DNA of 64,000 bases from Ruminococcus sp. (GCA_017397925.1 JAFQHO010000006.1:32719-96718); one strand, 5' to 3'; numbered from the stretch's first letter, positions 9,721 through 19,175 are shown. Notes: generated from the sequence alone by a model not told the origin. A program made the numbers and translations.

Positions 9721-10347
9721 TTAAGTAGAATCGCTATGTTTAGCTCTTTTTGTGAGAATAGAAATAATTTCGCTAACAACGGCGATGAACTCTGAATTAG
9801 TTGGATAACTTGTATAATTCTCTGTGTTGCAGCCAAATAATTTGTTTATGGATACTTTGTCATTTCTGTTCCATGCTGTTTTTATAGCGTGACGGATTGC
9901 TCTTTCAACATTAGTAGGCTTGGTATTATAAATTTTAGCAATGCAAGGGTACAATTTCTTAGTAACACCGTCAAGATACGTTGAATCCGCAACACATTCA
10001 AGAATGGCTGAACGAAGATATTTATAACCTGCCATATGTGCTGGAACACCGGCTTGTCGTATAAGGTTCGTGGTTAAAAGTTCTACGTCATTTTCATACA
10101 TCTGATTTTTGATATTGTCGATGATATCGTCATATTTCGGATTACTTATTTCAACACACGATGCGTTGTTTTCAACAAGTTGTTGAAAGAGTTTTTCTGC
10201 ACTTGTTTCTAAAATAATAAATTGTGGACAATTTGTTTCATTTGTTATGAGTGGTTTAATGACATTTGATGAAGCGTTTAGCTCTAAAAAGCTTTTGAAT
10301 TTTGCTAGAAAGACTTCGTTATTGTGTACAATTGCAATTTTAAGCAT
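9721..10347 (-). CDS. Spo0A-like DNA-binding protein with degenerate N-terminal half
   Basis: This 208-residue protein has a C-terminal half (about 95-205) that closely matches the Spo0A effector domain: GVPAHMAGYKYLRSAI, then VERAIRHAIKTAWNR, the recognition-helix region, and PTNSEFIAVVSE near the end. The N-terminal half starts like a response regulator (MLKIAIVHNN) but lacks the acidic pocket and phospho-acceptor Asp and is shorter than a receiver domain, so phosphorelay control is unlikely. Spo0A domains bind DNA boxes related to TGTCGAA. The start was chosen for the GGGAGGTG six bases upstream. It lies alone on the - strand between the pilus operon and the accessory block. It might regulate the neighbouring pilus or element genes; that role is inferred from position only. 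It is not the main Spo0A. Confidence 0.8.
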   Translation of the reverse strand: MLKIAIVHNNEVFLAKFKSFLELNASSNVIKPLITNETNCPQFIILETSAEKLFQQLVENNASCVEISNPKYDDIIDNIKNQMYENDVELLTTNLIRQAGVPAHMAGYKYLRSAILECVADSTYLDGVTKKLYPCIAKIYNTKPTNVERAIRHAIKTAWNRNDKVSINKLFGCNTENYTSYPTNSEFIAVVSEIISILTKRAKHSDST

Positions 10348-10486
10348 ATTATTCACACCTCCCACTTTGTAAAAATAAGTTATTTATAACAGTGAAGTTA
10401 TAATAAATGTAAGCCCCAAAAATGAACAATCAATTTGTAGCCACATAATCTACTATAAGAGGGTAAAAAGCGAGTGTCAGAAATAC

Positions 10487-10558
10487 ACAATAAGTGAAAC
10501 AGCCGTACATGTGAGCGATGTAATGTCATTGCTTCTGTACGGCTATTTCACTTATTGT
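10487..10558. repeat. Long inverted repeat / 72-base hairpin
   Basis: A 23-base arm (10487-10509, beginning ACAATAAGTGAAA) is repeated inverted at 10536-10558 with one mismatch, around a 26-base loop. It lies downstream of the ATPase gene on the - strand and could be its terminator, but the stem is unusually long and T-poor at its end. A MITE or other small mobile remnant is the alternative. Confidence 0.6.
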
Positions 10559-10613
10559 AACTTTTTGCTTATTTAGTTTGAGTGTGTCAAATAATAGACA
10601 GCAAGTGGATTTA

Positions 10614-12209
10614 TTATGAGTTATAATTGAATTTTTCTATATTACAGCTATGCTCTTTTGCTTTTTCATCATAATTAATACCAACCAGAAGAATATCGCC
10701 GCCGTAATTCTGAATCGAATCACAGTAGCCTTTTTCTTTAATCTGCTCAATTGCACCGCCTGCGGAATGATTCCATTTCAGCTCAATTAACAGTGCAGGC
10801 TTGCGGGATTTCTTCTTCGGGAAGAACAGAATATCTGCATACCCCTTGCCACTCGGTAATTCCTGAAATGTTGTGTAATCGTCCACTCTGCTTACATAGG
10901 CAAGCATAATGACCATTCTGAGGGCTTGCTCGTTGTTGTAGAACTGCGATGTGGTATAATACTGATGTGCAAGCTGAATTCGCTTTGCAACCTCGTCACC
11001 ATCCATACGGAGAGTGGCTTCAATCAGTTTGTCGGATTCCTGTATCAGATTCGCAAGCTCAGGTCTGCTGCTGTTTCTTGTCGTGCGGAGGAACTCCTCA
11101 CGCACTTCTTCATTCGGAATATATACTGAACGTTCTTCACCATTATACGCCAAATAACCGAGATGCACAAGCAACGTCAGAACATCATCACGGGATTTGA
11201 TGGTTACCATATCATTCTGGAATGTTTTAGTGTCAATCTTCACAGAACCGCCAGCCAGCATTTCCGCAAGTGAGTCCTTGACTTTATCGTAATTGATGTC
11301 AATATATAATAAAAGCGATTCATAAGTTTCAGTTTTTGTCCAGTAACTGCCGAATTCTCCGTTATTCATGGCATTAATCACAGAATTGGGGCTATAAACA
11401 GACTTCACACGATTAAAGGAATATCCATCATACCAACGCTTGCATTCATCAAAGTCCATATTATAACGCTCACACAAATCCTGCACTTCATCTTCGGTGA
11501 AACCGATATACTCCGCCAACCTATATGGCTGAACCATTGTATATTCATCAAAATTATTTAATGCAGACTGTGTACCATATTTCTTGATGGGTAAAATACC
11601 TGTAATGTACGCAAACTTGATGAAGGCATCGGATGACGCATTTTTAAACATACCACGGAGAAAGTTCACATATTCTGCCTGAATTTTTTCGTTATCCTTG
11701 TCTTCACGGAACAGACAATCCCATTCATCGATGATGACGATGAATTGTTCTCCAATACGAATGAAAATATCACCCAATGCTCTTGGCAGGATTGTTTCAG
11801 TTTCAGAAAGAATCCCCGGAAACACTTCACGCAATTCATTGATAATCACAGTCTGCATATAGGATACAACTTCTGGCATTTTGTTATCATTATGCACAAT
11901 GCTGCGAAACTCCTGCATATCAATAAATATAACTGTATTTTTATTCAACTCATCCTCAAAGGTCGGCAGTCCCGCAATTTTCAGCTTTGAGAAGATTTCT
12001 CTGGAATCGCAGCCTTTACTGTAATATGCTGTCAGCATATGCGCCGCTATGGACTTTCCGAAACGGCGCGGTCGGCTGAAACAGATGAGCGGACGCATTC
12101 TTCCGATTCTGTTATTTGTAAATTCAATTAAACCGGATTTGTCAACGTAGGTGTCATCTCCTGCAACAATCGCAAATGCCTTATTTCCGGGATTTACATA
12201 CTTTCCCAT
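10614..12209 (-). CDS. AAA-ATPase-like protein with C-terminal PD-(D/E)XK nuclease domain
   Basis: This 531-residue protein belongs to the widespread AAA-ATPase_like/DUF1703 family. The N-terminal half has an atypical Walker A (SRPRRFGKSIAAHML, about 45-60) and Walker B IIDEWD (about 165). The C-terminal part ends in a nuclease-like core with GYADILFF and LLIELKW, giving the D...ExK pattern of PD-(D/E)XK enzymes. The family is common in gut Bacteroidetes and Clostridia; its function is not established, and defence or mobile-element roles have been suggested. The start was moved to the ATG ten bases after GGAG because a GTG three codons upstream sits directly on the ribosome site. It has its own promoter and is separated from the restriction gene pair. 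Confidence 0.82.
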   Translation of the reverse strand: MGKYVNPGNKAFAIVAGDDTYVDKSGLIEFTNNRIGRMRPLICFSRPRRFGKSIAAHMLTAYYSKGCDSREIFSKLKIAGLPTFEDELNKNTVIFIDMQEFRSIVHNDNKMPEVVSYMQTVIINELREVFPGILSETETILPRALGDIFIRIGEQFIVIIDEWDCLFREDKDNEKIQAEYVNFLRGMFKNASSDAFIKFAYITGILPIKKYGTQSALNNFDEYTMVQPYRLAEYIGFTEDEVQDLCERYNMDFDECKRWYDGYSFNRVKSVYSPNSVINAMNNGEFGSYWTKTETYESLLLYIDINYDKVKDSLAEMLAGGSVKIDTKTFQNDMVTIKSRDDVLTLLVHLGYLAYNGEERSVYIPNEEVREEFLRTTRNSSRPELANLIQESDKLIEATLRMDGDEVAKRIQLAHQYYTTSQFYNNEQALRMVIMLAYVSRVDDYTTFQELPSGKGYADILFFPKKKSRKPALLIELKWNHSAGGAIEQIKEKGYCDSIQNYGGDILLVGINYDEKAKEHSCNIEKFNYNS

Positions 12210-12238
12210 ACGGCACACGCTCCTTTCCTATTATTGAT

Positions 12239-12267
12239 ATTATACCATAAATTTTACGTTATTGCAA
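12239..12267 (-). promoter_or_regulatory. Promoter of the AAA-ATPase gene
   Basis: On the - strand, TTGCAA is followed by 17 bases and TATAAT, with TGG directly before the -10 box (extended -10). It lies 30 bases upstream of the ATPase start. Confidence 0.75.
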
Positions 12268-12270
12268 GGG

Positions 12271-12498
12271 TTATGAGCAGAGATGTTTCTCAATCACCAT
12301 CATAATCTCATCAAGCCTTTTCTCACCAACACCCTTGATACCGCCGATTTCTTTTCTCAGCTCATCAATGTCAAGCGTAGCTTCGCTTGCGTCCTGCATC
12401 ACATTGTTATAATAATTCGTGAGGAAGCTCTGCATTTCTTCACGAGTCATGCCTTTGATTTTCTTGTAAGTCGCTCTGTCAAGCATTTTTTCTGCCAT
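12271..12498 (-). CDS. Small helix-hairpin-helix protein paired with the restriction enzyme
   Basis: This 75-residue protein has a C-terminal helix-hairpin-helix motif (IGGIKGVGEKRLDEIM, about 50-65), a non-sequence-specific DNA-binding fold, after a mostly helical N-terminus. The start at 12498 has GAGGTG upstream and lies 8 bases after the stop of the MmeI-like gene, so the two genes form an operon. An upstream in-frame ATG would extend it into the restriction gene but has no ribosome site. The pairing suggests a DNA-binding accessory or control factor for the restriction-modification enzyme; this is inference. Confidence 0.65.
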   Translation of the reverse strand: MAEKMLDRATYKKIKGMTREEMQSFLTNYYNNVMQDASEATLDIDELRKEIGGIKGVGEKRLDEIMMVIEKHLCS

Positions 12499-12506
12499 GC
12501 TGCACC

Positions 12507-15287
12507 TCATTCTGTTAATTTGCGATACATCCCCATAAGCTCCGCCACGCACTCGCTCTCGGTGATATTCCTTGCAAAGCCATACGCCTGCATCACGGCG
12601 AAGTCATTTGCCTGATGAGCCTTACGGAGTTCGGGCGGCATAGTAAGTTCATCGTAGAGGTCGGCGAGGGAGCAGTCGGGGTATTTCGCTCTTGCGTCGA
12701 GGATTGCCTGTGCGGTCTGCTCGATTTTCACTTTCTGTTCGGGGGTGGGGTTGCACCATGGGAAGTTGTTGTAGACGATGTTTATAGAATAGCGATAGTC
12801 GCTTTTTAATCTTCCGCAGACAGTACGCATCCAAGACATATGAACATTAGACGTAAGAACACCGAAATGATAAATTGTTGCATTTGGTACAAATGAAGCA
12901 GCATTGCTTGCTATTACATCTTTGTTTACATATCCTATTGGTATATATCGTCTGTTTTCAGATGATGTCGCAGGAACTAAAATATAATCTGTTTCTGGCT
13001 GTTTTATCTCCATAAATCTTGTTGGATAATCCGCAAATTTACGTGTTGCTTCTTTTACGCTTTCCAAACGAAAATTTCTTACCGCTTCTACCCTTTCACG
13101 AACTAATGGCATACTTCTTAAATCACTTGGAGGGCATTTAATTAACCACAAGCACCAACGAGGATGATTGTTTATGTAATCATCAGAGCCTACAAATGCT
13201 CTGAAATATTTAGCGGATTTAGGCTCTTTCTTTATAAATTCATCTTTTTCCTCGCTTGTAAATATTAAATGCCCACCTTCAACGGGTTTTCCGCCACTTG
13301 ACATTTTAGGAACATCACAAATAGGTTTAGATTGAGTTTCAACAAATACATTTACGGCATCAACAAGGAAAGGATTGATATTCTCCACAACCTTAACCGC
13401 ACCATTATCAAAAATTTGTTTCTGAGCGTTGTTTTCAGCAATACTGAAACCAACAATTACAACGTGGACGTGTGCCTTTAAGCTTGCTTCGCTATCCCAA
13501 CGGAAAGTGCGATGTGCAAAATCAATATGAATGCCGAAACGCTCAAAGAGTGGTTTCCATGCACCTGCAACCTGTTCGCCCTGTGTGATACTGTTTGTGG
13601 AAACAAAAGCCGTGCGGATTGCGGTATTCTCCATAAGCTGTGCCGCCTTGAAATACCAGCCCGCCACATAGTCAATCTTGCCTGCGGTCTTATAGGGTTT
13701 TCCCTTGTCATCCACATAAACACAAAGAATGTCGTTCTTCTGGTCTTTTGTCTGCAATGAATACCCCACAAACGGCGGATTACCCATAATATAATTCAGC
13801 TCATTTTTAGGCACAACGCTCTCCCAATCCACACGAAGCGCATTGCCCTCCACAATATTGGCATAGCTTTTCAGCGGCAGAAAATCAAGGCTCATCTGCA
13901 CGATTTCCTCGGTTTCCTTCATCATCTGACTTTCCGCAATCCACAACGCAGTTTTCGCAACCGTCACCGCAAAATCGTTGATTTCAATACCGTAGAACTG
14001 CCCGATTGATACCTTAATCGGACTGAAATCGCCGTCACCAAACATCATCTGTCCTTGATTCAGCTCATAGAGAATATCATTTTCAAGTCGGCGCAAGGAA
14101 ATATAAGTTTCCGTAAGGAAGTTTCCGCTTCCGCAAGCAGGGTCAAGGAATGTAAGTGTGCTGAGCTTTTTCTGAAAATCATCCAGCTTATTCTTGCGGA
14201 CATTCGACTGTTTTGCCTCCTTGATTTCCTCAAATTCAGCCTTTAACTCATCAAGGAAAAGTGGGTCGATAACCTTGTGGATATTCTCAATGGAGGTGTA
14301 GTGCATACCGCCGCTACGACGAGTTTCGGGGTTGAGAGTTGATTCAAAAACCGCACCGAAAATAGTCGGGGAAATCTCCGACCAGTCGAAGTCTTCACTT
14401 GCATTTTCAAGAAGAACGCTCATAATTTCTTCCGTGAAATTTGGGATTTCAATGTTCTCGTCAGCGAACAAACCGCCGTTGACATAAGGAAATTCAGAGA
14501 GTGCCGTTTCGTCATAAGGGTCACGCTCGTTAATTGGTGTATCAAGAATTTTGAACAGCTCAATCAAAGCCTTACGCACCTGTTTCACATCAAAGGCTTT
14601 CAGATAATCATGGAACATCTGATGCTTGCCGAAAATACCTGCGTCTTCTGCATAAAGGCAGAAAACAAGACGCACGCAGAGGATATTGAGGCTGTGCAAA
14701 GATTCCGCAGAATCGGGGTTTTTATACTGCTTGATAAGTGCGTCATAAAGCTTGCCAACAAGCGCACCCGCCTCCAAAGAAACACGCATTTCACTTTTCA
14801 AAAGCTCGCTACCTGTGTCAACAAGGAATTTCAGACGGTAGGCTTCTTTCGGCAGGTCTTTGAGGAAAATCTGCTCCGGCTCAGCGTTAGGCTTACTCAT
14901 ATTATAAATGAGGATTTCGGTGAAGTTTGAAACAATAATCCACTTTGCTTTTTCCTCATAGGGAAGATAGCTGTTGTAACGGAATGCCTGTCCGTAAGGT
15001 GTGAGGTTTTCGCCATCAGACTGGGTAGCAGTACGGCGTAGAGAAATATGGGATCCTTTCTGCTCAATAAGAACTTTTGTTGAAGGGATATATCCGTCAA
15101 TATATTTCTGATTTTTCGCCACAATAACAGGCTTTTCAAACTCAATTATCGAAGTAGGGTCGTCTACGCCCAGAACCTTGCCGAGCAGGTCGAGCCAGTA
15201 ATGCTGGGTTTCCTGTTTTTCGTTGCCTTTGTCTTTCCAGTATTCAGCGAATTTCTTTGCTGCGGATTTTTGTTCTTTTTCGGTCAT
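12507..15287 (-). CDS. MmeI-like type IIL/IIG restriction-modification enzyme
   Basis: This 926-residue single-chain enzyme joins endonuclease and adenine methyltransferase. The N-terminus has a PD-(D/E)XK site (YIDGYI about 63, then LIEQKG about 74), followed by a helical linker. The methyltransferase core has motif I DPACGSGNFL (about 380) and motif IV NPPFVG (about 500). The C-terminal part should be the target-recognition domain. Such enzymes methylate one strand of an asymmetric site and cut unmethylated DNA at a distance, so no separate methylase is needed. A start 19 codons upstream exists in the sequence, but the ATG at 15287 has AGGAGAA at good spacing and matches the family N-terminus. 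Its presence next to a prophage suggests exclusion of other phages. Confidence 0.88.
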   Translation of the reverse strand: MTEKEQKSAAKKFAEYWKDKGNEKQETQHYWLDLLGKVLGVDDPTSIIEFEKPVIVAKNQKYIDGYIPSTKVLIEQKGSHISLRRTATQSDGENLTPYGQAFRYNSYLPYEEKAKWIIVSNFTEILIYNMSKPNAEPEQIFLKDLPKEAYRLKFLVDTGSELLKSEMRVSLEAGALVGKLYDALIKQYKNPDSAESLHSLNILCVRLVFCLYAEDAGIFGKHQMFHDYLKAFDVKQVRKALIELFKILDTPINERDPYDETALSEFPYVNGGLFADENIEIPNFTEEIMSVLLENASEDFDWSEISPTIFGAVFESTLNPETRRSGGMHYTSIENIHKVIDPLFLDELKAEFEEIKEAKQSNVRKNKLDDFQKKLSTLTFLDPACGSGNFLTETYISLRRLENDILYELNQGQMMFGDGDFSPIKVSIGQFYGIEINDFAVTVAKTALWIAESQMMKETEEIVQMSLDFLPLKSYANIVEGNALRVDWESVVPKNELNYIMGNPPFVGYSLQTKDQKNDILCVYVDDKGKPYKTAGKIDYVAGWYFKAAQLMENTAIRTAFVSTNSITQGEQVAGAWKPLFERFGIHIDFAHRTFRWDSEASLKAHVHVVIVGFSIAENNAQKQIFDNGAVKVVENINPFLVDAVNVFVETQSKPICDVPKMSSGGKPVEGGHLIFTSEEKDEFIKKEPKSAKYFRAFVGSDDYINNHPRWCLWLIKCPPSDLRSMPLVRERVEAVRNFRLESVKEATRKFADYPTRFMEIKQPETDYILVPATSSENRRYIPIGYVNKDVIASNAASFVPNATIYHFGVLTSNVHMSWMRTVCGRLKSDYRYSINIVYNNFPWCNPTPEQKVKIEQTAQAILDARAKYPDCSLADLYDELTMPPELRKAHQANDFAVMQAYGFARNITESECVAELMGMYRKLTE

Positions 15288-15315
15288 AGCTGTTCTCCTA
15301 TCCGATATAAAATAA

Positions 15316-15388
15316 GGCTCAGAACAGCGTTCCGTCTGAGCCATTTTTTCTCATATACAATTATACCATATCCGGGTGGGATTTTCAA
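15316..15388 (-). promoter_or_regulatory. Promoter and leader hairpin of the MmeI-like gene
   Basis: On the - strand, TTGAAA (15383-15388), a 17-base spacer and TATAAT (15360-15365), preceded by TGG, form a near-consensus promoter. The transcript would start near 15353 and immediately contain a hairpin (GGCTCAGA, 11-base loop, TCTGAGCC; 15316-15342) followed by a T-rich stretch, before the SD. The hairpin may attenuate restriction expression or end read-through from the YolD operon. On the + strand the same stem is followed by six Ts, so it may terminate both ways. Confidence 0.65.
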
Positions 15389-15407
15389 GTATCTTGATGC
15401 AATCATT

Positions 15408-15812
15408 TCATATCTCTGCTACCTCCACAATCTTCCCCACAGGCAGTTCAAAACCGTCCGTGAAGACATAGCACCTTGTATCCTCTCTGAAATATTTAAA
15501 TGTTCCCTCATAGCTCGCATATCTGCCGCCGGCTTTCTTTTTGTCCGGTTCAAAATAACAGACCCGAAGCCGTACCTGTTCGTATTGATAGTCAAGAAGG
15601 GCGTATAGCTTTGCATTCAGCTTGTCACGCTCCTCTTCTGTCAGAATACGCTTCCTCTCGGTTTCTCTGCCTGCCTCCGCAATCTTATCTTCATGACCAT
15701 CAAGCGCCTTGAACGATGAAAATTTCGCTGCCCTGCTGTCAGCCGACATCGGCATATGCTGTGATGAAACATGATGCGGATGCGTGAGAATTTCTTTGTA
15801 TATAGCCCTCAT
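15408..15812 (-). CDS. YolD-like protein
   Basis: This 134-residue protein belongs to the YolD-like family, small proteins regularly encoded next to Y-family polymerases of the UvrX/YqjW type in Firmicutes and their phages. It has the expected charged middle section with LTEEERDKLNAKLYAL and a C-terminal beta half ending in ELPVGKIVEVAEI. The start at 15812 is preceded by AGGAGGTG; an upstream ATG in frame lies inside the polymerase gene. It overlaps nothing and follows the polymerase by 10 bases, so it is the last gene of the SOS-type operon. By analogy it probably supports or regulates the error-prone polymerase. Confidence 0.8.
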   Translation of the reverse strand: MRAIYKEILTHPHHVSSQHMPMSADSRAAKFSSFKALDGHEDKIAEAGRETERKRILTEEERDKLNAKLYALLDYQYEQVRLRVCYFEPDKKKAGGRYASYEGTFKYFREDTRCYVFTDGFELPVGKIVEVAEI

Positions 15813-15822
15813 AGAACACCTC

Positions 15823-17286
15823 CTATGCTCTGTGACCGCCAATCTGCATATTACGTTCCCTTGCCGTTGACTCCTCCAGATAACTGCTACCCCTCAATAT
15901 TGCATTTTTCCCGAATCTGTCCTTGATTTCAAGCAAGGCCTTCTGCACGGACTTTTCATGGGCAAGCTTCTTTTCCTTGATGAGTCGTTCTCTTTCAAGT
16001 GCTTCCACATCGCTGAACATATCATACTGGATATACTCTTCTTCAGTTTCCGTCTCAGGGATAATCTGATTCAGGCTGATACCGATTTTTCGTATATACA
16101 ATTCTTTATCTGCTTTTTCATAAAATAGACGCGTGAAAATATCCGTTAGCTCTCGATTGGACGATGTTGCTTTTATCTTCCTTGTAACCGTTGTCTGCTT
16201 CGGCATTCGTCTGTCATAAGCATCATTGGTCCATTGACCGCTGTAACCGTCATATACATTTCCGCCGTCATAGCTAATATACAAGGAAACGCCACCTGCC
16301 GCATACTCTTTTGCAGCCATTCTCAGTACAAGCGATTCCACCATTTCCTTTAGGACAGTAATCGCCTCATCGAAAGTATATGCTCTTGACAGCACCTGAC
16401 TTGTACTGATGGATTGAGATTTCGGCTTTCTTTTCTTGATATCTGCAATCGTACAGGTCTCCCAACCCCAGGCGTGGTCAATTATCATTTCAGCATCTAT
16501 GCCGAACTGCTTGTACAGCACCTCCTCATCACGAAGCGACTGGAGACAGATATCACCCATATTATACAGACCAAGCTCCTGTAGTCGAGAATTTGTACCC
16601 TTTGCCAACTGCCAGAAATCCGTCAGTGGCGTATGCTCCCACAGTTGTTCACGATAGGACAACTCATCAAGTTCTGCGATACGGACGCCATCCTCATCGG
16701 CAGGCATCTTCTTTGCAATAATATCCATTGCCACTTTACATAGATACATATTTGTTCCGATTCCTGCCGTAGCGGTGATACCCGTTTCCTTCAGTACATC
16801 ACGCACTACCGTCATCACAAGATCATGTGGGGTCATGCGATAGGTATTCAAATATGGCTTGATGTAAATAAAAGCCTCATCGCAGGAATACACATGGATA
16901 TCCTCGACAGAGAAATATTTTAGGAAAACAGAGTAAATTCTTGCACTGTAATCCTCATAGAGTGCCATCTGCGGCGGTGCAGTAAGATAATCAAGTCTGA
17001 GCCCGCAATCGGCAATCAGCTCACTTCTGAAACAGCTTGTTCCTGTAAAGCTCTCCGTCACTTTCAATCTCTGTCGGTTAATATTTTCAACTGTCTGCAC
17101 TACTTCAAATAAGCGTGGTCTACCGGGAATACCGAAAGCTTTCAACGCAGGTGATACTGCAAGACAGATTGTTTTTTCAGTACGACTTTCATCCGCTACA
17201 ACAAGATTTGTATCAAGCGGATTCAGGTTTCTTTCAACACATTCCACCGATGCATAAAATGACTTCATATCAATCGCTGCGTACAT
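15823..17286 (-). CDS. Y-family (UvrX/UmuC-like) translesion DNA polymerase
   Basis: This 487-residue enzyme starts with the palm signature MYAAIDMKSFYASVEC, which contains the first catalytic Asp, and has the second acidic motif CDEAFIYI (about 140) in the order expected for Y-family polymerases. A helix-hairpin-helix-like thumb region and a little-finger domain follow. It copies past damaged bases with low fidelity. Within its operon it follows a LexA-like repressor and an ImmA-like gene and precedes a YolD-like gene, so it is likely induced on DNA damage at the same time as the prophage. ATG has GGAGGA just upstream. UvrX of SP-beta and similar phage enzymes are the nearest described relatives. 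Confidence 0.9.
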   Translation of the reverse strand: MYAAIDMKSFYASVECVERNLNPLDTNLVVADESRTEKTICLAVSPALKAFGIPGRPRLFEVVQTVENINRQRLKVTESFTGTSCFRSELIADCGLRLDYLTAPPQMALYEDYSARIYSVFLKYFSVEDIHVYSCDEAFIYIKPYLNTYRMTPHDLVMTVVRDVLKETGITATAGIGTNMYLCKVAMDIIAKKMPADEDGVRIAELDELSYREQLWEHTPLTDFWQLAKGTNSRLQELGLYNMGDICLQSLRDEEVLYKQFGIDAEMIIDHAWGWETCTIADIKKRKPKSQSISTSQVLSRAYTFDEAITVLKEMVESLVLRMAAKEYAAGGVSLYISYDGGNVYDGYSGQWTNDAYDRRMPKQTTVTRKIKATSSNRELTDIFTRLFYEKADKELYIRKIGISLNQIIPETETEEEYIQYDMFSDVEALERERLIKEKKLAHEKSVQKALLEIKDRFGKNAILRGSSYLEESTARERNMQIGGHRA

Positions 17287-17300
17287 TCATATTCCTCCAA

Positions 17301-19160
17301 TCAATATTCTGTTTCCTCCACCAGAGGCTTAAAGCCCGCACTGGTCATTGCAAAATTAAAATCATCAATATCTCTGCCAAAAAGTGCATATACGCATCTG
17401 GTAATAAAACGTTGCTCTACTGTTTGGTATGTGCAGTATCCTGCCTTTTCAGTCAAGTCAATGACAAGATCCGGCGTCGGACAAAGCGTCATGCCAAGTG
17501 CTGTAGCGTCATAATAGCAAGGATGCTGACGCTTCTGCTCATTGCTGTTTGCAATACGGTCAACACGGGATTTTGCGATATGCGACACAAGGGATATTAC
17601 CAGATTGGAATATTTTTTCTTTTTCTTGTAATATACAAAAGCGTCAAAAAATGTATCCGGCACTCGACCGACCTCTGCACGGCTCTCTTTTATTTCTGCA
17701 AGAAGATCCTGATAATATTCCGTGGAATGATGATACTCCGGCTCTTCAGATGAAGCCTTATTCAGCACTCCCGATATATACGGCGTATCAGAGCTGCGGT
17801 GACAGACCTCGAAAAGCAGACAGCATTCATTCAGATGTGCATGTGCATAACCAGTAAGCATCAGCTTTCCATCTACTGATGCCACATATTTTTCGTCACG
17901 AATACACAAATGGCTCTCGACATAAATGTATCGCCCTGATGTCAGCAGTTTGTCAAAATCTGCATTTCTTTCTGCTTCTTCCATCAATCCTATCAGCGGT
18001 ACTGTATACGTTGTATTAATCGGGATATTGGCATCTGCATGAAAATGTGGAACATATCTTCCATCTGCATATTCCAACACACCCTGTGCCTGAAAGCCAA
18101 GCTCCTGCATACGATGCTTGGTCATATCAACAGACGCATCAAAAAAATCCGCTAACGCCCTTATCGTTCTCTCCATTTGTACCTCAAGAGAAAAATCCGT
18201 ATAAAACGCAAGATATTCCTTTGCTTTTGCAACAAACGTTTCCTCCGGCATCAGAACTCTTGGAGTCAGTCTTGCGGCTTGTTGCTCCATAAGGCGGACG
18301 CAGAATGCGGCTTCATTATTCTGGAGAAAATCTTCAAACGATTGCCCCGCATACTCCTCCATTCTTTCACAATACGCCTTTTGCAGGTCAAAGAACAGAT
18401 AATGCTCAAATGCATGAATACATTCATGGATAATGGCGGTTCTGACGCTGCCTCCGTATTTCTTACAAGCTTCCTTGTCTATGAGGATTGTGTTTTCTTC
18501 TATTTCCTCAATATACACATCTCCGTTTTCATTATACAGTTTCAGTATCGCTTTTGAAAAAATAATTTTTCCTTGTACAGAGCTATCTGCGGATAATCGG
18601 ACATATCGGATTGAATAGCCCATAGCCTTTGCAAGTGATTCAGCGTCTACACGATAGGACTTTTCAAGTACATCCGGCTGAAATTCGGAAAGTATTGCTT
18701 TTGCTTCCGCTTCAAAATTACTCAGCCATGGTATAAGATGCAGCGTCATATCGCTATGCGGCGCGTCAGTGCTGTTGTATATATCAATATTTTGAAACAG
18801 AGATGTACCCTCTTTTACGTCGTACTGACCAGGAACGATATACCACTCAGATACAGTAATACAGCCGGAAACGGTCGCTACAGAAAAAATCACTTGGATA
18901 ACGCTGCTGAATCTGAATGTCCGATTGCTTATTCTGTTTAGACGGATTGTTTTGAATTCAATATCCTGAACGCAAATATCCTCATATACATACTTATTCA
19001 ATTTCCCCAAGGGTAGCGTTTTCTTTTGAAGGAGAACATATATCAGATACTTGTATTCATCCTTGTACTCCGCTTCGTGCATCTCCCTGAATGTAATAAT
19101 AGGAGAAGAAAAGCGTGGATCAAATTCAGTTCTTTCGTCTGCTTCATAAAGATATTTCAA
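17301..19160 (-). CDS. Long ImmA/IrrE-type metallopeptidase protein
   Basis: This 619-residue protein carries a zinc-metallopeptidase motif IIHECIHAFEH (HExxH, about residues 241-251), with downstream acidic residues as in ImmA/IrrE peptidases. These enzymes cleave or release phage and ICE repressors after DNA damage. At 619 residues it is several times the size of a typical ImmA; the N-terminal 150 residues and the C-terminal 250 have no family I recognise. It starts with TTG, the only sensible start after GAGGTG; the nearby ATG runs straight into a stop. It lies between the LexA-like repressor (15-base gap) and the polymerase (14-base gap). A role in inactivating the repressor or another target is inferred from family and position. 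Confidence 0.75.
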   Translation of the reverse strand: MKYLYEADERTEFDPRFSSPIITFREMHEAEYKDEYKYLIYVLLQKKTLPLGKLNKYVYEDICVQDIEFKTIRLNRISNRTFRFSSVIQVIFSVATVSGCITVSEWYIVPGQYDVKEGTSLFQNIDIYNSTDAPHSDMTLHLIPWLSNFEAEAKAILSEFQPDVLEKSYRVDAESLAKAMGYSIRYVRLSADSSVQGKIIFSKAILKLYNENGDVYIEEIEENTILIDKEACKKYGGSVRTAIIHECIHAFEHYLFFDLQKAYCERMEEYAGQSFEDFLQNNEAAFCVRLMEQQAARLTPRVLMPEETFVAKAKEYLAFYTDFSLEVQMERTIRALADFFDASVDMTKHRMQELGFQAQGVLEYADGRYVPHFHADANIPINTTYTVPLIGLMEEAERNADFDKLLTSGRYIYVESHLCIRDEKYVASVDGKLMLTGYAHAHLNECCLLFEVCHRSSDTPYISGVLNKASSEEPEYHHSTEYYQDLLAEIKESRAEVGRVPDTFFDAFVYYKKKKKYSNLVISLVSHIAKSRVDRIANSNEQKRQHPCYYDATALGMTLCPTPDLVIDLTEKAGYCTYQTVEQRFITRCVYALFGRDIDDFNFAMTSAGFKPLVEETEY

Positions 19161-19175
19161 TTGAGCATCACCTCA

